Part shown: one piece after another, positions 47,089 through 52,238 of the stretch | How positions within the stretch are numbered: the first letter of the stretch is position 1 | Layout of the letters: each line of letters opens with the position of its first letter | Assembly (NCBI RefSeq): GCF_001720135.1 | Contig: NZ_MCRJ01000010.1 | Location: forward strand, 1 to 52,238 | DNA from: Methylobrevis pamukkalensis | GTDB lineage: Bacteria; Pseudomonadota; Alphaproteobacteria; Rhizobiales; Pleomorphomonadaceae | Direction of reading: 5' to 3' | Length of the DNA stretch: 52,238 nucleotides | Position numbers and translations under genes: made by a program | The notes under the pieces: generated by a model | Told to the model about the DNA's origin: nothing | What the model saw: only the letters and a program-made list of their open reading frames with translations | Databases searched by the model: none

Positions 47089-48789
47089 TCAGGCCGCGTC
47101 GTCGTCCTGGCGGGCGCGCAGCGCCGCACCGAGGATGTCGCCGAGCGAGGCGCCGCTGTCGGACGAACCGAACTGCGCGACGGCTTCCTTCTCTTCGGCG
47201 ATCTCGAGCGCCTTGATCGACAGGCCGACCTTGCGGGACTTCTTGTCGAACTGGGTGATGCGCGCATCGAGCTTCTCGCCGACGGCGAAACGCTCGGGAC
47301 GCTGATCGGCCCGGTCGCGGGCGAGATCGGCCCGGCGGATGAAGGCGGTGATGTCGGTGTCGACGATCTTCACCTCGATGCCGGCGTCCTTGATCTCGAC
47401 CACTTCACAGGTGACGATCGCGTTGCGACGCAGGTCGCCGGCGCTCTCGAGCGGGTCACCCGCCAGCTGCTTCATGCCGAGCGAGATACGCTCCTTGTCG
47501 GTGTCCACGTCGAGCACGACCGCCTTGACGACGTCACCCTTGTTGAACTCCTCGATCACCTGCTCGCCCGGACGGTTCCAGTCGAGATCGGAGAGGTGGA
47601 CCATGCCGTCCACGTCGCCGTCGAGGCCGATGAACAGACCGAACTCGGTCTTGTTCTTGACCTCGCCCTCGACGACGCTGCCGGCCGGATACTTCTCGGC
47701 AAACACGTCCCAGGGGTTCTGCAGGGTCTGCTTGAGGCCGAGCGAGATGCGGCGCTTGACCGAGTCGACCTCGAGCACCATCACCTCGACCTCCTGGGAG
47801 GTGGCGACGATCTTGCCCGGATGGACGTTCTTCTTGGTCCAGCTCATCTCGGAGACGTGGATCAGGCCTTCGATGCCCGGCTCCAGCTCGACGAAGGCGC
47901 CGTAGTCGGTGATGTTGGTCACACGGCCGCTGAAGCGCGTGTTCACCGGATACTTGGCCTCGATGCCAGACCACGGATCCGCCTCGAGCTGCTTCATGCC
48001 GAGCGAGATGCGATGCGTGTCCTGGTTGACGCGGATGATCTGCACCTTGACCGTCTGGCCGATGGTGAGCACCTCGGTCGGATGGTTGATGCGGCGCCAG
48101 GCGATGTCCGTGACGTGCAGCAGGCCGTCGATGCCGCCGAGGTCCACGAAGGCGCCGTAGTCGGTGATGTTCTTGACGACACCCTCGACGACCTGGCCCT
48201 CTTCGAGGCTCTGGACGAGCTCGGAGCGCTGCTCGGCGCGGGTTTCCTCGAGGACGACGCGGCGCGAGACGACGATGTTGCCGCGGCGCTTGTCCATCTT
48301 GAGGATCTGGAAGGGCTGCGGCGAGTGCATCAGCGGCGCGACGTCGCGCACCGGGCGGATGTCGACCTGGCTGCGCGGCAGGAAGGCCGTGGCGCCGTCG
48401 AGATCGACCGTGAAGCCGCCCTTGACCTGGTTGAAGATGTGGCCGATGACCTTTTCGCCCTTCTCGAAGGCAACTTCGAGACGGACCCAGCTCTCTTCGC
48501 GGCGGGCCTTGTCACGCGACAGGACGGCCTCGCCGAGCGCGTTCTCGACGCGCTCCAGGTAGACCTCGACCTCGTCGCCGATCTTCAGTTCGCCGTCACG
48601 GGCGCGAACGCCGAATTCCTTGAGCGGCACGCGACCTTCGACCTTGAGGCCGACGTCGATGACCGCGAGATCCTTCTCGATGGCGATCACGATACCCTTG
48701 ACGACCGCGCCTTCGTAAAGCTCGGTGGTCTGGAAGGATTCCTCGAGAAGGGCCGCGAAATCCTCGCGGGAGGGGTTGGTGGCGGGCAT
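47089..48789 (-). CDS. rpsA: 30S ribosomal protein S1
   Basis: 566-residue S1, binding mRNA on the small subunit to help initiation. Six S1 (OB-fold) repeats can be followed, for example GAVVKGIVIAIEKDLAVIDVGLKVEGRVPL, GQVVEGVVKNITDYGAFVDLGGIDGLLH, RFSGRVTNITDYGAFVELEPGIEGLIH and SVVEGEVKNKTEFGLFIGLDGDVDGMVH. AGGAGAA precedes the ATG. The frame is intact over 1.7 kb, unlike many neighbours. Upstream on the same strand are cmk and aroA. A strong terminator follows. Confidence 0.97.
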   Translation of the reverse strand: MPATNPSREDFAALLEESFQTTELYEGAVVKGIVIAIEKDLAVIDVGLKVEGRVPLKEFGVRARDGELKIGDEVEVYLERVENALGEAVLSRDKARREESWVRLEVAFEKGEKVIGHIFNQVKGGFTVDLDGATAFLPRSQVDIRPVRDVAPLMHSPQPFQILKMDKRRGNIVVSRRVVLEETRAEQRSELVQSLEEGQVVEGVVKNITDYGAFVDLGGIDGLLHVTDIAWRRINHPTEVLTIGQTVKVQIIRVNQDTHRISLGMKQLEADPWSGIEAKYPVNTRFSGRVTNITDYGAFVELEPGIEGLIHVSEMSWTKKNVHPGKIVATSQEVEVMVLEVDSVKRRISLGLKQTLQNPWDVFAEKYPAGSVVEGEVKNKTEFGLFIGLDGDVDGMVHLSDLDWNRPGEQVIEEFNKGDVVKAVVLDVDTDKERISLGMKQLAGDPLESAGDLRRNAIVTCEVVEIKDAGIEVKIVDTDITAFIRRADLARDRADQRPERFAVGEKLDARITQFDKKSRKVGLSIKALEIAEEKEAVAQFGSSDSGASLGDILGAALRARQDDDAA

Positions 48790-48990
48790 GAATTCTCCTG
48801 GTGCCGGATCCGGCGGCGTCGGCGGTTGGTGTTCGTGATCGTCGCCGACGTCTCCCGGCCCCCAGGTGGGGGCAACCGCCTCGCGGCGGGCCGACGCAGA
48901 TGGCGGAAGACGGCGACAACATGTTCCGGACGGGTGCCGGCAATACCGGTACGACGCGGCGCGCGGAACGGCGCACCGACGTTGGGCGCG

Positions 48991-49018
48991 TCCATACACC
49001 CGGCAGCGCCGGACGCAA
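48991..49018 (-). promoter_or_regulatory. Candidate rpsA promoter with long leader
   Basis: On the minus strand TTGCGT (49018-49013) and TATGGA (48996-48991) are 16 bp apart in the 282-bp gap between cmk and rpsA. Start of transcription near 48984 would give a leader of nearly 200 bases containing a strong CCCCCA/TGGGGG hairpin. Nothing coding is seen in the gap. Confidence 0.35.
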
Positions 49019-49071
49019 GGCAAACCGACGGGCTTTCACGGCCCGCACGGCGGAAATCCGCGGAAAGCGGG

Positions 49072-49695
49072 CTAGCGGCGGGCTGCCGTCTCGACGATCC
49101 GGACCGCCGCCTCGAACGCCTCGTCGATGCCGAGTGCGCTGGTGTCGAGCAGCACCGCGTCGGGGGCGGGCTTGAGCGGCGCCGCCGCCCGGCTGGAATC
49201 GCGTTCGTCGCGCTCGCGCACCTCGGCAAGGATCCGCTCGTAGTCGACGGCCCGGCCCTTGGCGGCCAGCTCGTCGGTGCGGCGCCGGGCGCGCACCTCG
49301 GCCGAGGCGGTGACGAACAGCTTCACGTCGGCATCCGGGCAGATCACCGTGCCGATGTCGCGGCCGTCGAGCACGGCGCCCTCCGGCCGGGCTGCAAAGT
49401 CGCGCTGGAAGGCGACCAGCGCCTCGCGCACCGGCGGATGCACCGCGACCCTTGAGGCGAGTTCGCCGGACTCGCGTCCGCGCAGGTCGCCGGACAGATG
49501 CTCGGGGCGCAGCGCCCGCGCGAACAGGCCGGCAGCCTCGGGATCATCGAGATCGGCGCCGGCATCGGCCATGGTCCGGCCGATCGCCCGGTAGAGCAGG
49601 CCGGTGTCGAGATAGGGCAGGCCGAGACGGGCGGCGAGCCGCGTCGCGAGCGTGCCCTTGCCCGCGGCTGCGGGGCCGTCGATCGCGATGATCAT
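49072..49695 (-). CDS. cmk: Cytidylate kinase
   Basis: 207-residue CMP/dCMP kinase. The P-loop [11 protein letters not shown] is at 5-15, then [12 protein letters not shown], the nucleotide-binding [23 protein letters not shown] and a lid around [13 protein letters not shown]. It starts four bases after the aroA stop, with GGGAG in the aroA end, so the two are cotranscribed. aroA-cmk-rpsA is a widespread order. Confidence 0.96.
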   Translation of the reverse strand: MIIAIDGPAAAGKGTLATRLAARLGLPYLDTGLLYRAIGRTMADAGADLDDPEAAGLFARALRPEHLSGDLRGRESGELASRVAVHPPVREALVAFQRDFAARPEGAVLDGRDIGTVICPDADVKLFVTASAEVRARRRTDELAAKGRAVDYERILAEVRERDERDSSRAAAPLKPAPDAVLLDTSALGIDEAFEAAVRIVETAARR

Positions 49696-49699
49696 CGGG

Positions 49700-51307
<1,608 letters not shown>

Positions 51308-51351
51308 GAACCCCACTTTTTTCCTTCTCCGCACGACAAAAGAGGCCACCC

Positions 51352-51732
51352 GTGGCGAAACCTGAACTGGGGACCAAGCGCCTCTGCCCCAGCTGTGGCG
51401 CGAAATATTACGACCTCAACCACCAGCCGATCCTGTGTCCGCGCTGCGGATCGGCCTTCGATCCGCACGTCAGCTCCAAGGTGCGCGCCGTGCGCGCCAT
51501 CGAGCCGGAAGACGAGGAGATCGAGGAGGAGGAGGACGTCGCAAAGCCGGAGTTCATCTCGCTCGAGGAGGCGGATGCGGTCGAGGGCGAGGACGACATC
51601 CCGGACATCGACGACCCGGCGATCGAGGAAGACGCCGCCGAGGACGACACCTTCCTCGAGGAAGACGAGGACGAGAACGACGACGTCACCGACATCATCG
51701 GCGGCGGCGTGGAGAACGACGAGGAGCGCTGA
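51352..51732 (+). CDS. TIGR02300 / FYDLN-acid family protein
   Basis: 126-residue protein of a family found in alphaproteobacteria. The N-terminus is a small zinc ribbon: Cys12 and Cys15 (RLCPSCGAKYYDLN), Cys29 and Cys32 (ILCPRCGSAFDP). The YYDLN motif is the family signature. The second half is almost entirely Asp/Glu. The GTG at 51352 has AGAGG seven bases upstream and a good promoter. Its role is unknown; the acidic tail and ribbon suggest a nucleic-acid or protein partner. It usually lies beside aroA and a tRNA-Ala gene, as here. Confidence 0.93.
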   Translation: MAKPELGTKRLCPSCGAKYYDLNHQPILCPRCGSAFDPHVSSKVRAVRAIEPEDEEIEEEEDVAKPEFISLEEADAVEGEDDIPDIDDPAIEEDAAEDDTFLEEDEDENDDVTDIIGGGVENDEER

Positions 51733-51795
51733 GCCTCGTCGCGGCGATCGGAAGGGGGCTAAGTGCTTTTCTGAGGGCCGGAATGAAAAAAACAC

Positions 51796-51824
51796 TTGCC
51801 GAGGCGCCGGGTGGTCAGTATATC
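51796..51824 (+). promoter_or_regulatory. Candidate promoter of tRNA-Ala within a GC-rich dyad
   Basis: TTGCCG at 51796-51801 and TATATC at 51819-51824, 17 bp apart, lie about 100 bp before the tRNA. The inverted pair GGCGCCGG (51803-51810) / CCGGCGCC (51824-51831) encloses the spacer and the -10 element, and leaves a GC-rich discriminator. Confidence 0.5.
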
Positions 51825-51922
51825 CGGCGCCGTTGACCCGGTGATCCACCGGCCGGCTCCCAAGGCCGGAGGGAATCGCAAGTTGCCGCAGGGCACGTGC
51901 AGTTCTCGCTCGATGAAATAGT

Positions 51923-51998
<76 letters not shown>

Positions 51999-52238
51999 AT
52001 CACTTCCCTGTGATTGACCTCTTCAGATCTTTCCCGATATTTACGCCCTGAAGGCCCAGCCTGATCTGCGAAGGCTTGCGCGCCTTTCGTGCGGTGCTCG
52101 ATCGCTGTTTGCCCTGACGTCTCACGCGCGCGCTCGGGTCGCCCGTCGTTTCCGGAATTGCCCACGAGGATTGCCCCCGGCCCGATCCGGCGGCGCAACG
52201 GAACCTCAAGCGGCTGATCGCCCGGGATTGTGCCGACG
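51999..52238. other. Right edge of window, no gene recognised
   Basis: Directly after the tRNA an inverted repeat CAATCAC (51997-52003) / GTGATTG (52010-52016) could form a 3' hairpin that overlaps the tRNA end, without a T-tract. The remaining sequence contains only weak frames; none shows a ribosome site or recognisable residues. No integrase or attachment duplication is visible before the window ends. Confidence 0.4.

Noticed and set aside
47068-49455. Plus-strand open frame of almost 800 codons opposite rpsA and cmk
   Set aside because: It is a shadow caused by high GC content. Its sequence is low-complexity and the opposite strand encodes clear S1 and Cmk proteins.

Overview
The window is very GC-rich, densely packed with genes, and looks like the chromosome of an alphaproteobacterium, most likely of the Hyphomicrobiales (Rhizobiales). 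Three things point there. The right end carries aroA, cmk and rpsA in a row, divergent from a TIGR02300 (FYDLN-acid) gene and a tRNA-Ala, an order I know from this group. Positions 1-46 hold a palindromic intergenic repeat typical of rhizobial genomes. There is also a SmoEFGK/MtlK-type polyol operon. I see no phage, IS element, CRISPR array or rRNA.

Layout, left to right. 81-3227: a Tat-exported polyamine-type binding protein, a short-chain dehydrogenase and a fumarylacetoacetate-hydrolase-family enzyme. 3290-3951: an unrecognised alphaproteobacterial gene. 4432-8419: capsule or exopolysaccharide export genes (KpsE-like protein, degenerate KpsT-like ATPase, glycosyltransferase). 8444-14344: two divergent operons for lipid modification (flavin oxidoreductase, DUF1365, Cfa, DUF2147 on the minus strand; DUF1295 and a second Cfa-type methylase on the plus strand), followed by a group III truncated haemoglobin. 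14825-23033: a probable catabolic unit for a nitrogenous, perhaps heterocyclic, compound, with a NitT/TauT-type ABC transporter, a cytosine-deaminase-like amidohydrolase, an FAD-linked oxidase, a flavodoxin-fold quinone reductase, two RidA proteins and a divergent LysR regulator with a clear palindrome. 23065-32456: a SorC-family regulator and a polyol operon (ABC transporter, mannitol 2-dehydrogenase, HAD phosphatase, FGGY kinase). 32525-40568: mixed genes (creatininase family, HNH nuclease, GGDEF/EAL protein, cytosine deaminase, VOC protein, lipid kinase, CobO). 40658-43668: two small secreted proteins and a two-component system with three 10-bp-phased repeats in front of it. 43701-46938: a HerA-type ATPase and a KpsS/KpsC-like capsule protein. 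47089-51998: rpsA, cmk, aroA, TIGR02300 and tRNA-Ala(GGC).

A feature that affects the whole annotation is that at least ten otherwise well-preserved genes, including aroA, are broken by single missing bases, mostly where one C or G would restore the frame. I saw about fourteen losses and no gains. This looks like residual indel error in the assembly rather than biological decay. I therefore give those genes as CDS, state where the frame breaks, and give the length after restoring the missing base.

The best candidate for an undescribed system is the 14825-23033 cluster. Its parts are recognisable families, but the combination does not match a pathway I can name. The lipid-modification locus at 8444-14344 is the second most interesting; it resembles alphaproteobacterial clusters linked to unusual (cyclopropane, methyl-branched or furan) fatty acids.
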